Source: CAZNSX01 sp964575845 (GTDB lineage: Bacteria > UBA8248 > CAZNSX01). Taken from it: DNA of 64,000 nt. The stretch is taken from NCBI GenBank assembly GCA_964575845.1, contig CAZNSX010000001.1, positions 868,001-932,000 on the forward strand. The letters are read 5' to 3'. A model generated the notes under the pieces. It saw only the letters and a list, made by a program, of their open reading frames with translations. It was not told the origin of the DNA and ran no database searches. Position numbers and translations under genes: made by a program. Below, in pieces: positions 7,343 to 16,360 of this stretch (position 1 is the stretch's first letter; each line of letters starts with the position of its first letter).

Positions 7343-8269
7343 TTACCTCATTAAGCTCTTGCCAGAAGGATGGTTGCTGCCGTGTATCTGGTAGTGGCAG
7401 TTCTGGCATGAACGGTTATATATTCTGCTATTTAAAACTCTGTATACTGACGAACCTCGATTGGTTGAATTCAAGGCATAAAGTGTGCCTGGATGCCGCG
7501 AGTTAGAGTGGCATGTCTGGCAGAGATACGGCCGCTTTGCCACCAGGAGCTTGTCATGAGAGGAACCGTGGGGGTTATGACATGTGGTGCAGTTTTCTGT
7601 AACCGGGGCATGTTCCCAGAGAAACGGCCCCCTCTTTTCGGCATGGCATTCATAGCATTTTTCATTGAGATAATTTGCAGATATCAATTTATCTGCGACC
7701 GTTCCATGTGGGTTATGGCAGTTAGAACAATTTATTTTCCCCTCCCTTATGGGATGATGTGACTGTCTCCGTATCTCTGCCCTCACTTGCAGATGGCACT
7801 TGCTGCAGACCTCGACCTCGGTGGCTCCTGCGAGATTCTTGGGGTTGCCGGAATGAATGCTGTGACAATTCGAGCATGAAAGCCCTCTGCCATCATGTGC
7901 GCTTCCATCCCACATGGCCGTCTTGCCCTTTGTGTGGCACTGAAGGCAGATGGCACTCTTCTTTTCCGCCGGTATGGGTGATTTTGGGCTCAGGGCGAGA
8001 ATTCCGCCCACGCCTCTTCCACCGCCCTTATTGACATGCTCAGAACCTGGGCCATGGCATGATTCACAGCCCTGTCTCGACGCAGGGGTTCGTGGGTCCG
8101 CTTTTATAGCATGGAGGGTATTGCTGTAGCTTTCGTATTTGTCTTGATGGCAGCCCTTGCAGATTTCGGAGCCGATATATTCTGAATTCGCCTCCACGCC
8201 TCTCTGAGCGTTGAGGGCTAGCAACAAAACAAATAGAGGAAACAAAAAGACTAGAAACTTTTTCTTCAT
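7343..8269 (-). CDS. decaheme c-type cytochrome, MtrA/DmsE/PioA type
   Basis: The start ATG 8269 (MKKKFLVFLFPLF) has GGAGG about seven bases upstream; a longer frame to 8311 lacks support. The 308-residue precursor has a signal peptide and ten CxxCH sites in order: CKGCH, CESCH, CLQCH, CSNCH, CSKCH, CSNCH, CYECH, CTTCH, CQTCH, CQNCH. The start of the mature protein, YIGSEICKGCHQDKYESYSN, is typical of the DmsE family. Homologues form a heme wire inside the MtrB barrel. With the following barrel gene it makes a porin-cytochrome conduit. No extracellular MtrC/OmcA-type terminal cytochrome is seen here. A sigma54 promoter lies at 8480-8494. Confidence 0.92.
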   Translation of the reverse strand: MKKKFLVFLFPLFVLLLALNAQRGVEANSEYIGSEICKGCHQDKYESYSNTLHAIKADPRTPASRQGCESCHGPGSEHVNKGGGRGVGGILALSPKSPIPAEKKSAICLQCHTKGKTAMWDGSAHDGRGLSCSNCHSIHSGNPKNLAGATEVEVCSKCHLQVRAEIRRQSHHPIREGKINCSNCHNPHGTVADKLISANYLNEKCYECHAEKRGPFLWEHAPVTENCTTCHNPHGSSHDKLLVAKRPYLCQTCHSNSRHPGTLYALNSTNRGSSVYRVLNSRIYNRSCQNCHYQIHGSNHPSGKSLMR

Positions 8270-8479
8270 CACTTCCCTCCTCACCTTATATCTGAGAAGC
8301 CTTACCTCCAAAAAAGTGTCTAATGCGGCAAGTTAATGGGGGGCGGCTAATGGTAAGCGAACTTTCCGATGGTTCCGAATAATAGCTTTCTGAGGTTATG
8401 GCGTCAGCCCTGAGGAACATGCCTGAAGGCAAACCTCGTCTCCTCCCCTATCACGATAATCTACTTTTTTATCGCATAA

Positions 8480-8494
8480 GCAAAAAAGATGCCA
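8480..8494 (-). promoter_or_regulatory. sigma54 promoter of the decaheme-barrel operon
   Basis: Minus-strand TGGCATCTTTTTTGC matches the sigma54 consensus TGGCACNNNNNTTGC at all but one fixed base. The predicted start near 8468 leaves a leader of about 200 bases to the ATG at 8269. The palindromic element at 8641-8677 is centred about 180 bp upstream. Confidence 0.72.
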
Positions 8495-8640
8495 GGATGA
8501 AAGTTATCGGAAAATTTTTGGACAATAGAGGATGGAAATTTATCTATTTGATTTTGCAGCGATTATCTTTGCAGGCAGTGCCCGTCCCTGGACCCGTTCC
8601 CTTGATATCCAAAGTGAAGCATCACGAAACCGGAGACTCT

Positions 8641-8677
8641 TGCGCTATTTGACCCAAGCATTGAGTGAAATCGCTCA
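8641..8677. promoter_or_regulatory. palindromic enhancer-like element (copy 2)
   Basis: The halves TGCGCTATTTGACCCA and TGAGTGAAATCGCTCA are nearly inverted copies. Against copy 1 (4279-4314) the identical blocks are TGCGC, ATTTGAC, GCAT and GTGAAAT, with one extra base in the right half. Both copies lie upstream of sigma54 promoters of cytochrome operons, so they probably bind the same NtrC-type activator. Confidence 0.6.
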
Positions 8678-8720
8678 AACTCTTAATAAAATAAAAGGGA
8701 AGCCACGGCGATGAATTAGG

Positions 8721-8747
8721 CGAAAAAGACGGGCGGCGAAATCGCCG
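8721..8747 (-). terminator. rho-independent terminator after the sigma54 regulator gene
   Basis: On the minus strand a stem CGGCG/CGCCG with loop ATTT is followed by CCCGTCTTTTT. It lies 55-80 bases after the stop of the regulator at 8802, at the end of the three-gene binding protein-kinase-regulator operon. Confidence 0.6.
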
Positions 8748-8801
8748 TTTGCCACATGTGGGGATGAAAAGGCGAACTCTCTGGCCGGGGGGTGAGGGCT
8801 A

Positions 8802-10187
8802 TTACTGGGGTTCGAGATAGCCGTACTTTTTCATCTTATATCGAAGGGCGTCGCGCCCGATTTTGAGCAGCGCGGCCGCTTTGCTTTGATTGCCCCCCGA
8901 AAGATGAAGTGCCTGCCTGATGAGTTCCCTTTCCACCTCATCGAGAGGAAGGCCTCCGGAGGGAAGGCATATGGGCACTGGAAGCCCCTCGGTTCTCTCA
9001 CTACCCGCCCTCAGGAGGTCGGGGGGCAGATGGATGGGCTCGATAATATCCACCTCTTCAAGGATCATCACCCGCTCGATAAGGTTACGCAGCTCTCTCA
9101 CATTTCCGGGCCAGCTGTATTGCCTGAAGAGATGTACCACCTCGCGGGAGACACCCTTCACCTTTTTCCTGAACTCGTGGTTGAACCTGCTGATAAAGTG
9201 TGTTGTGAGTATCACCACGTCATCCCCGCGGTCCCTGAGTGGGGGCAGCACCATGGGGAGGACGTTGAGCCGGTAGTAGAGGTCTTCGCGGAAGCTCCCC
9301 TCCTTCACCATCGAGGCGAGGTCCTTGTTGGTAACGGCTATTATGCGCACATCCACGCTTATATCTCGGGAGCCGCCCAGCCTTTTGAAGGTTTTCCCCT
9401 CGATGACCCGCAGAAGTTTGGCCTGGGTGGTGGGATGCATCTCGCCGACCTCATCGAGCAGAATGGAGCCGCCGTCACCTAGCTCAAAGAGCCCCTTCCG
9501 CTGACCCTTGGCGTCGGTGAAGGCACCCTTCTCATATCCGAAAAGCTCGCTCTCGATTAGGGTCTCGGGAAGGGAGCTGCAGTTGAGTTCGATGAAGGGG
9601 GCACCGGCGCGAGAGCTGTGAAAGTGAATGGCCCTGGCAACCATCTCCTTCCCGGTTCCGCTCTCCCCATGAATGAGGACGGTGGTGGAGTCGCTGTCCG
9701 CCGCTTTGAGCGCCACTTCAAGGGCCTTCTTGAGGCTCTCCGAGTTCCCGACGATATTCTCGATCCCGTACCGCTCCCGAAGCTCAGCCCGGATCTTGGT
9801 GACTTCCCGCTTGAGCCGTCCGGTTTCGAGCACGTTTTTGACGATGACCGCTACCTCGTCCATATTAAAGGGCTTGTTGATGTAGTCGCTGGCACCGAGC
9901 TTTATCGCCGTCACCGCCGTCTCCACGTTGCCGTATGCCGTGATCATGATGACACTTATGGCCGGGTCGATGGCCTTGACCTCCTTCAGCACCTCGATAC
10001 CATCGGCCTGAGGAAGCTTGATATCCAGAAGGATGAGGTCCGGACTCTCATCCCTTACAGCCTCCAGGCCCTCTTCGCCTGAGGCGGCGGTCAGAACCTC
10101 GTAGCCCTCCTTGGCGAGCCGATTCCTGAGGGACATGCAGATGAGTTTTTCGTCATCCACAACGAGTATCTTCGCCTGCTCCGTCAC
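8802..10187 (-). CDS. sigma54-dependent NtrC-family response regulator
   Basis: Start is GTG 10187 with AAGGAGG seven bases upstream. The 461 residues comprise a receiver (1-120, phospho-acceptor Asp55 in LILLDIKLP), an AAA+ sigma54 activator domain (about 145-385; Walker A GESGTGKE, Walker B GGSILLDEVGEM) and a Fis-type HTH at the C-terminus (GGNQSKAAALLKIGRDALRY). The sigma54-contact loop reads GAFTDA in place of GAFTGA, a variant seen in some activators. It is the last gene of an operon with the sensor kinase and the binding-protein fusion, so it is their cognate regulator. It is the activator nearest to the cytochrome operons and a candidate for binding the palindromes at 8641 and 4279; this is inference. 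Confidence 0.9.
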   Translation of the reverse strand: MTEQAKILVVDDEKLICMSLRNRLAKEGYEVLTAASGEEGLEAVRDESPDLILLDIKLPQADGIEVLKEVKAIDPAISVIMITAYGNVETAVTAIKLGASDYINKPFNMDEVAVIVKNVLETGRLKREVTKIRAELRERYGIENIVGNSESLKKALEVALKAADSDSTTVLIHGESGTGKEMVARAIHFHSSRAGAPFIELNCSSLPETLIESELFGYEKGAFTDAKGQRKGLFELGDGGSILLDEVGEMHPTTQAKLLRVIEGKTFKRLGGSRDISVDVRIIAVTNKDLASMVKEGSFREDLYYRLNVLPMVLPPLRDRGDDVVILTTHFISRFNHEFRKKVKGVSREVVHLFRQYSWPGNVRELRNLIERVMILEEVDIIEPIHLPPDLLRAGSERTEGLPVPICLPSGGLPLDEVERELIRQALHLSGGNQSKAAALLKIGRDALRYKMKKYGYLEPQ

Positions 10188-10254
10188 TGATAACCTCCTT
10201 GAGCAAGATACCCTGCTTCAATTCCCCAACATGCAGGACCTTCCGAGAGATCCC

Positions 10255-12222
10255 TCATCCCTCGTTCGATAAGCTTCTCCCGCCGGGACCCACCACAGGA
10301 GTAGTTTCTCTTTCTTTCGCGCAGGGAAGGGTGATGTAGAAGGTGCTTCCTTCATCCTGGGTGCTCTCGGCCCAGATATCTCCTCCATGTGCCCTGATGA
10401 TCTCATAGCCTATGGATAGTCCGAGGCCGGTGCCCTCGCCGGGCTTGCTGGTTGTGAAGAAGGGGTCAAAGATTTTCCCAAGATGCTCGGGAGGAATTCC
10501 GCATCCCTCGTCCCTAAAGGTGAGCATGACCTTGGGAGGCCCCCCTTTCTCCTCATCCAGCCGCCGCGAGCTCACGGTGAGCCTCCCCCCTTCGGGCATG
10601 GCGCGGATGGCATTGAGACTCAAATTTATGAAGACCTGCTGCAGCTGGTAGAAGTTCCCTTCCAGCGGCGGGAGGCCGTCCTCGTAATCCTTGACGATCT
10701 TTATCTTTTTCCCGGAAAACTGCCTCTCGATGAAAAAGAAACTCTCGTCCAACACATGATCGACCTGAACAAGCCCGAACTCATCGTGCGAGGTGCGGGA
10801 GAGCTTCAGGAGCTTTTCGATGATGATGCTGCATCGCCCTGTAGCTTCCAGAATATGATTGAGAAATTCTATTAGGCCGGCTGCGTCCTCCGGTGCAAAA
10901 TTCCTCGCCCCCTTTTCCTTCAGCTCGTCCAGAGTGCACTGAGCGTAGCTCATGATGCCACAGATGGGGTTGTTGAGCTCGTGGGCCAGTCCCGCCGCCA
11001 GCACCCCGATGGAGGACATTTTATCGGAGTGGATGAGCTTCCTCTGTGCCTCCCGAAGCTGAACCGCGCGCTCCTCCACACGGCGCTCCAGAGTTCGGTT
11101 CCATTCCTCAATTTCCAGGTGAGAGTTCCTGAGGCTCTCGCTCATCTGGTTGAAGGAACGTGCAAGCTCTCCGATCTCGTCGTCCGGATCGGGGTTCATG
11201 ACCTCGCTGAACTGGCCCTGGGCGAGCTTCTTGGTGACGAGCGAGAGCTTCTGGATGGGCCGGGTGATGCGCTTTATGATGATGAGGTAGAGTAGCAGGA
11301 TGCCGGTGAGAAGGATAGCGGTAAGGACGAGGGCGTTGATGATGGCACTATGGGTCGCCGTGACAACGTCCTCCATAGAGAGAGCGACGCCGAAAAGGCC
11401 GACCTCGGTGAAGTTCACGGAAAAGGGGCTGAAGAGAATCGAATAGGGGTATTGGCCACAGTTCAACCGCTGAGGCGAGGGCGCGGGGCCTCGGGGCCAC
11501 GAGGCGGCAAGACGGGCGACCTCCCTCTCACAGGAGGGAGGCAGGGTCGAAAACACGCTCTCTCCCGGGAGGACGAGCGCTACCTCAGAGTCCACCTTCG
11601 CCTTGACGGTCCTGAGATATGGCCTGCTGAGGGGAAAGGTCACCGCCATGACCTCCTCATGCGTGGGGCGGCCCTCCATGGGTGAGACCGCGCCCAGCGC
11701 GAAAGCGCTCTCCCCTCTCTCACGCAGGGGGAGGAGCGCCACAGTGCGAATCCCCAGCATCCCCTTGCGGATGAGGGGGGAGAGCGGCTCATCGGGGTCC
11801 GCCCCTCTTCTTATGGTGGCTCTCATCCCTTCTCTCTTCAGGGCCTCCAATAGATATATCACCAATTGACGACCCACCCTCAGGTCGCTGAGCTGCTCAG
11901 AGAGGGTCTCCACATCGGCCATGAACTGCGCGTAAAAGGCCACCCTCTCCTCCTGGTCCCTAAACAGGTTCGCCGCCAGTTGCTGAGCCTGCAGAAGGGA
12001 GCGGGTCTTGTCGGCCTTGATGCGGCCTATTGTGGCCCGCGTGTACCCGAAGATGACGGTGCCAAGCGCGATGAAGGCAACGACAGCCACCGGAATGAGA
12101 ATCTTGTTCTGGATCTTGTCGCGGTGGACCTTCTCGGCTATGCGTTTTAACTTTCTTCTCACCGTGCCCATAGGAGATGAAAAATAAACTCTCTGGCTCT
12201 CAGTGCTGCCAGGAATTCTCAT
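10255..12222 (-). CDS. sensor histidine kinase with periplasmic domain and HAMP
   Basis: The ATG at 12222 lies one base after the stop of the upstream gene and is preceded by GGCGG, indicating coupling. The 655-residue protein has TM1 (about 40-60), a periplasmic sensor of about 230 residues, TM2 (about 293-316), HAMP (about 317-370), a coiled linker, HisKA with phospho-acceptor His414 in GLAHELNNPICG, and an HATPase domain (N box FINLSLNAIRAMPEGG; G1 DEGCGIPPEH; G2 GEGTGLGLSI). Its partner regulator follows after 67 bases. The upstream binding-protein fusion probably feeds ligand or redox information to the periplasmic domain. Confidence 0.92.
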   Translation of the reverse strand: MRIPGSTESQRVYFSSPMGTVRRKLKRIAEKVHRDKIQNKILIPVAVVAFIALGTVIFGYTRATIGRIKADKTRSLLQAQQLAANLFRDQEERVAFYAQFMADVETLSEQLSDLRVGRQLVIYLLEALKREGMRATIRRGADPDEPLSPLIRKGMLGIRTVALLPLRERGESAFALGAVSPMEGRPTHEEVMAVTFPLSRPYLRTVKAKVDSEVALVLPGESVFSTLPPSCEREVARLAASWPRGPAPSPQRLNCGQYPYSILFSPFSVNFTEVGLFGVALSMEDVVTATHSAIINALVLTAILLTGILLLYLIIIKRITRPIQKLSLVTKKLAQGQFSEVMNPDPDDEIGELARSFNQMSESLRNSHLEIEEWNRTLERRVEERAVQLREAQRKLIHSDKMSSIGVLAAGLAHELNNPICGIMSYAQCTLDELKEKGARNFAPEDAAGLIEFLNHILEATGRCSIIIEKLLKLSRTSHDEFGLVQVDHVLDESFFFIERQFSGKKIKIVKDYEDGLPPLEGNFYQLQQVFINLSLNAIRAMPEGGRLTVSSRRLDEEKGGPPKVMLTFRDEGCGIPPEHLGKIFDPFFTTSKPGEGTGLGLSIGYEIIRAHGGDIWAESTQDEGSTFYITLPCAKERETTPVVGPGGRSLSNEG

Positions 12223-12223
12223 C

Positions 12224-13954
12224 TCATCCGCCTGAATACTGCTTCAGGTCCAGACCCACCTCTCGGACCATATCGTAGAGGTTCTTGTAGTCGGCAACCG
12301 TCGTCGGTACGAAACGGTCCGCGCCGAGGGTCGCGAGGACCTTTCGCCCCTCAGGAGTTTTATCCAGATTAAGCAGTTCATCCCGCAGCCAGCTTACTAA
12401 GTCCAGAGACCATCCTTTCTCGGTACCGGCTGGCCGGCTCAAAATCTTGGGCTCAGAATGGCACCTGAGACAGGCGATGTGAAGGTCGGAGCGCAGGGCC
12501 AGGGCATTCTCCGGCACCGGGGAGGAAGTGGCCAGGACGACCAGCTCGCGTGAGATCCGCGGGTTCTCGGCTGCAAGCTTCAGGAAGACGAGGTCCTTGG
12601 CGGCGCCCGCATCAACCTCGCCATTCAGGACCTTCATGACCGAGACGTCGTGGCTTCCCGCATAAACGATCCGACCGAAGTAACTCTCCATGTCCTCTAT
12701 GCCGTGCCTCCTCAGGTACACGCGGGGAAAGAGCTCCCCCGCGGTGGTGGCCCTGATGAGGGAGAAGCTTTTTCCACGGAGGTCACGCCAGTCACGGATG
12801 CCGCTCGTCCGCCGGGTAAGGATGAGGCCACGGTACTGGGACACCCCATGCCGCTCCGGGCGTGCAATGAGGGTCAGGGGGAGGTGAGAGCGGGTATACG
12901 CGAAGACGAAGCTGCCAAAGAAAGCGCCGGAGATGCGACCGGTAACGAGATCATCCTTGACCTCTCTGTAGCTCGCCAGGTGTCTTAACCTTACCCTTAG
13001 CGCGACGTTCGCCATCGCGGCCAGGTATTCCACGAGCGGCCTGTAACGAGACTCCTGCGCAAGGATATTCTGCTCGGGAATGATGCCTATGACCAGGTTG
13101 AGCAGTACCGGCAGGTATCCCTGGCTCTCGATGACCCGGGACCCGCTCTCCCCGTAAATGAAGCTGATAAACTTCATCACCTCGCGCTTCGGCTTCTCCT
13201 TTATTACCAGCCCGAATGGACGAGAGAGCTTATGGGTATTATTCTCAAGATTCTCAAAAGTGGGCGGAACGCCATCCACACTGAGAATGTTCACGTTTAA
13301 GTTGCCGGAGACGAGCTCGGCAAGGGAGGCATACCCGATGCTGGACTTCATCCTGACAAGTGCCCGGTCCATCTGGGCGGGCCGCTCCATCACGAGGGCC
13401 GCCGGGGAAAACCGAAAACTCGTCCCGAAAAACTGCTTTTTCAGCTGAATCTTGGGAGAGGTGTGGTCGGAACGATCGAGAAGGATAACCTGGGCATCCG
13501 GACCTCCCACGTCCTTCCAGTTGGTTATGGCGCCCGAGTAGAGCTTAAAAAGCTCCTCACGAGTGAGACCTCTTATGTTGAGGTCCGGGCTGGTGGCGAA
13601 GACCAGGGCGTCCTGGGCAAGATGAAAATACTGAAGCGGTAGCCCCTTCTCGCTCTCCAGTAGCTCCCGAGAGAGAAGGCCGATGTCAAAGTCCCCCTCC
13701 AGGGCTCCGCGCACGCCGCCCGCAGAATGGGAGCTGGGAAGAAAGGCCACGGTGATGTCGGGATTTGCCTTGCGGAACTCTGCGGCCAGCACGCTCATGA
13801 GCGGCATGACCGAGGCGGAGCCGGATATCTTGATAACACCCGTCCCTCCTTGAGCGGCACTCCCCCCCTCCCTCTCCCGGCCGCACCCCACAAACAAGGC
13901 CAGGAGAAAAACAAGTAAGAAATAGGCGCAACGAACTCTCGACATTCCATTCAT
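12224..13954 (-). CDS. lipoprotein fusion of PstS-like and PhnD-like binding domains with a CxxCH motif
   Basis: The 576-residue precursor has a signal peptide with lipobox LFVGC. Domain 1 (about 40-280) resembles PstS-type phosphate-binding proteins (KISGSASVMPLMSVLAAEF; SSHSAGG). Domain 2 (about 288-570) resembles PhnD-type phosphonate-binding proteins (AYTRSHLPLTLIARPERHG; RDLRGKSFSLIRATTAGE; LLNLDKTPEGRKVLATLGAD). Within domain 2 an insertion of about 30 residues holds CLRCHSEPK (residues 495-503, bases 12472-12446), a possible covalent heme site. No permease or ATPase is nearby; the next genes encode a kinase and a regulator, so it is likely a sensing and not a transport protein. Likely promoter: TTGAAA (14094-14089) and TATGTT (14071-14066) at 17-base spacing. 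Ligand unknown. Confidence 0.82.
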   Translation of the reverse strand: MNGMSRVRCAYFLLVFLLALFVGCGREREGGSAAQGGTGVIKISGSASVMPLMSVLAAEFRKANPDITVAFLPSSHSAGGVRGALEGDFDIGLLSRELLESEKGLPLQYFHLAQDALVFATSPDLNIRGLTREELFKLYSGAITNWKDVGGPDAQVILLDRSDHTSPKIQLKKQFFGTSFRFSPAALVMERPAQMDRALVRMKSSIGYASLAELVSGNLNVNILSVDGVPPTFENLENNTHKLSRPFGLVIKEKPKREVMKFISFIYGESGSRVIESQGYLPVLLNLVIGIIPEQNILAQESRYRPLVEYLAAMANVALRVRLRHLASYREVKDDLVTGRISGAFFGSFVFAYTRSHLPLTLIARPERHGVSQYRGLILTRRTSGIRDWRDLRGKSFSLIRATTAGELFPRVYLRRHGIEDMESYFGRIVYAGSHDVSVMKVLNGEVDAGAAKDLVFLKLAAENPRISRELVVLATSSPVPENALALRSDLHIACLRCHSEPKILSRPAGTEKGWSLDLVSWLRDELLNLDKTPEGRKVLATLGADRFVPTTVADYKNLYDMVREVGLDLKQYSGG

Positions 13955-14646
13955 GGCTCTGGGATCTCGCCTAGCAAATTAAAGTATGACCGTCTACGCT
14001 CTTCTAACTAATCGCCCACAAACCCTAACTCCCCGCATTCTATAATACATTACCTTTCTCCATATAACATAAAACGCATAATGGCCTTTTTCAAGCAAAA
14101 GAGGCAAGCGGACTGGCCCTCATGTATCAATAAGTTGGATGCGGGTTTCAATCAGGGCCTCCACACCTTCCCGACAGTGTCAATCTCAGCGAAGAACCTG
14201 GACTGGAGTGATGCGGCGTATCATTCAAGAGGTCCATAAGGTATGCCGTGGTCGACGAAGCCAGCTCCGGCCAGCTTTTCCGCGCTGGGAAAGTCCGGCA
14301 AGTGACCGGAAAATCCGGATAAGTCGGGCCGCCTCATCTCGGTTCTCGCGGGCGGCTAGGTTCTCCGCCACCAGCGGAAGCGGCAGATCTAGCCTTCCCG
14401 TCTGCGCGAAGGGTCTTGTCGCCTGAAAAGGCGTGGCGGGGAAAAGTCTCGCGCATGAGTCGGCTAAAGGATTCACCCGGAAATGCCGAATTATTTCAAT
14501 GGAGGACTAAAATACCAGAAAAATTTTGCGAAAATGCCCCTTGCGTTACCCGGTCGGGGAGTTTCCGTGTCCCGGCTGGTGGAGGGCCGAAGAAGGAATG
14601 CAAACGACCCGTGCGCCATCGAGTAGGCCTCCCTTGAGGAGATGTC
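13955..14646. other. 692-base gap: probable divergent promoter region, no gene seen
   Basis: The left part holds the probable sigma70 promoter of the minus-strand binding-protein operon (TTGAAA and TATGTT, 14066-14094). From 14130 to 14600 several short frames exist on both strands, including an 83-codon minus-strand frame (14476-14225) with a protein-like stretch around LPLVAENLAARENRDEAARL, but none has a good start or continuous coding character. It may hold a decayed gene. A GGAG box precedes the next gene at 14647. Confidence 0.3.
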
Positions 14647-16155
14647 ATGTCCTTTGAGTCCGAATCGAAGGGGCTAATCCTTGTCGTTGAAGACGACGAT
14701 ATACAGCGTTTGTTTCTCGCGGAATACCTCGAAAGTCTTGGATACGAGGTAAACGCGGCCCGTGACGGAAGCGACGCGAGGGCCCTCGTCGGGCGCCTGA
14801 AATTTGACTTGGCGCTTCTGGATGTGCGCTTACCCGATGTTAACGGTCTGGAACTGACTCGGGAACTGAAGACGAAACATCCGGGCCTGGCCGTGATCGT
14901 TTGTACAGGCTATTCCGCAGACTACGATTTTCTCGGCGCGGTCGAGGCCGGTGCCTCCGATTGGGTCGCTAAGCCATTCAAATTGAAAGAGCTGCTGGCG
15001 AAGGTCGAACGAGTCCGGCGGGAACAGGAGCGCACCCGCGAACTGGCGAAGAAGAACCGCGAGTTGGAGAAAACTAAAGTCGAGATGGAACACGTCGTTG
15101 TTGGCATGAAGGAGCAGATTCGGGGGGGAGAGGGTTTTGTCCTACCCGAACGGGTCCAGAGACGGGAGGACTTTCCGGAGATCATCGGCCATTCTGAAGA
15201 GATCGAAAAGCTCCTGAAACTCGTCCGCTTGGTGGCGAATACAAACTCCTCGGTCCTGCTCACAGGGGAGAGTGGGACGGGGAAAGAGCTCATCGCAAAG
15301 GCCATTTACGCGAGAAGCCCTCGGGCCAATGGCCCTTTTGTTTTGGTGAACTGCGGTTCCCTACCGGAAACCCTTCTCGAAAGTGAGCTCTTCGGGCATG
15401 AGAGGGGGGCTTTCACCGGAGCCGTTGCGACGAAACGGGGACTGATCGAAGAGGCCCACCGTGGCACGCTCTTCCTGGATGAGGTCGGCGAGACGACGCC
15501 CGCCTTCCAGGTGAAGCTGCTTCGAGTTTTGCAATACGGGGAATTCAAGCGGGTGGGCTCCGTGCGAAGCGAGACCGCAGACATCCGAGTGATCGGCGCC
15601 ACCAATGCCCCCCTGGAGAAGATGGTGCGCGACGGGACCTTTCGAGAGGACCTCTACTACCGCCTCAATCAGTTCCCCATCCCCCTACCCCCGCTCCGGG
15701 ACCGGATGGAGGACCTTCCCCTTCTAAGTCAATATTTCCTGGAGAAAAGCTGTCTGGAATATTCCAGACCTTTGGTGGGGTTTTCCTCCGAAGTGATGGA
15801 GAAGATGTTCGACTACGCCTGGCCGGGAAACATCCGGGAGTTGGAAAACATGGTGGCCCAAGCCGTCATCCTCGCCACCCCCCCCCTGGTTGAGCTCAAG
15901 GACATGCCCACCCTCGTAGAAAAGCTGCAAAAGCACCCTCGCAAGAGCCGCCCTTGGGAGCTTACCTACGCTAATGCCAAGGAGGAATTTGAAAGGAGGT
16001 ATTTCCGGTCCATCCTAGACCAGGCCAAGGGGAACATCTCTGCGGCTTCGCGACTTTGTAAGTTGGAAAGGAAGCATTTCCGGGAGAAGGTCCGAAAGCT
16101 CGGACTGCTCAGCGCATCAGAGACCCGACGGGGTACGACGGCAACGGCCCGGTGA
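14647..16155 (+). CDS. sigma54-dependent response regulator (orphan)
   Basis: The 502 residues comprise a receiver (8-125; Asp59 in LALLDVRLPD; Lys in VAKPF), a long coiled linker (about 130-165, rich in Glu/Lys/Arg), an AAA+ domain (about 178-415; GESGTGKE; intact GAFTGA loop; Walker B GTLFLDEVGE) and a C-terminal Fis-type helix-turn-helix (GNISAASRLCKLERKHFREKV). The start is ATG 14647 after GAGGAG. No histidine kinase is adjacent, so its signal may come from a distant kinase. It is convergent with the GAF-type activator gene at 16361. Confidence 0.9.
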   Translation: MSFESESKGLILVVEDDDIQRLFLAEYLESLGYEVNAARDGSDARALVGRLKFDLALLDVRLPDVNGLELTRELKTKHPGLAVIVCTGYSADYDFLGAVEAGASDWVAKPFKLKELLAKVERVRREQERTRELAKKNRELEKTKVEMEHVVVGMKEQIRGGEGFVLPERVQRREDFPEIIGHSEEIEKLLKLVRLVANTNSSVLLTGESGTGKELIAKAIYARSPRANGPFVLVNCGSLPETLLESELFGHERGAFTGAVATKRGLIEEAHRGTLFLDEVGETTPAFQVKLLRVLQYGEFKRVGSVRSETADIRVIGATNAPLEKMVRDGTFREDLYYRLNQFPIPLPPLRDRMEDLPLLSQYFLEKSCLEYSRPLVGFSSEVMEKMFDYAWPGNIRELENMVAQAVILATPPLVELKDMPTLVEKLQKHPRKSRPWELTYANAKEEFERRYFRSILDQAKGNISAASRLCKLERKHFREKVRKLGLLSASETRRGTTATAR

Positions 16156-16360
16156 CCCGCAGGGATTGAAAAGAGACTCTCCACTCAGCAGGTTTTATGG
16201 GGAAGGAGGAGGAAGGAAGGTGAGGCCCTCAGACGGGGGGTCCCGTTGCTTCCCTTCTTGTTTTTGGATGCCATTTCGGCGCCGCGCCCACCCGCCACTC
16301 CCCCCTATGAGTGAGGCCCGAGACCAAGGCTACCGAGGTCGGAGGAGAGGAGTATTTGCC

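Noticed and set aside
8570..8586. second sigma54 box reading GGGCACTGCCTGC on the minus strand
   Set aside because: Only eight bases separate GG and GC, so it does not fit the sigma54 spacing.
8398..8714. plus-strand frames of 60-84 codons upstream of the decaheme operon
   Set aside because: They overlap the sigma54 promoter and the palindrome, lack RBS sites and resemble no family.
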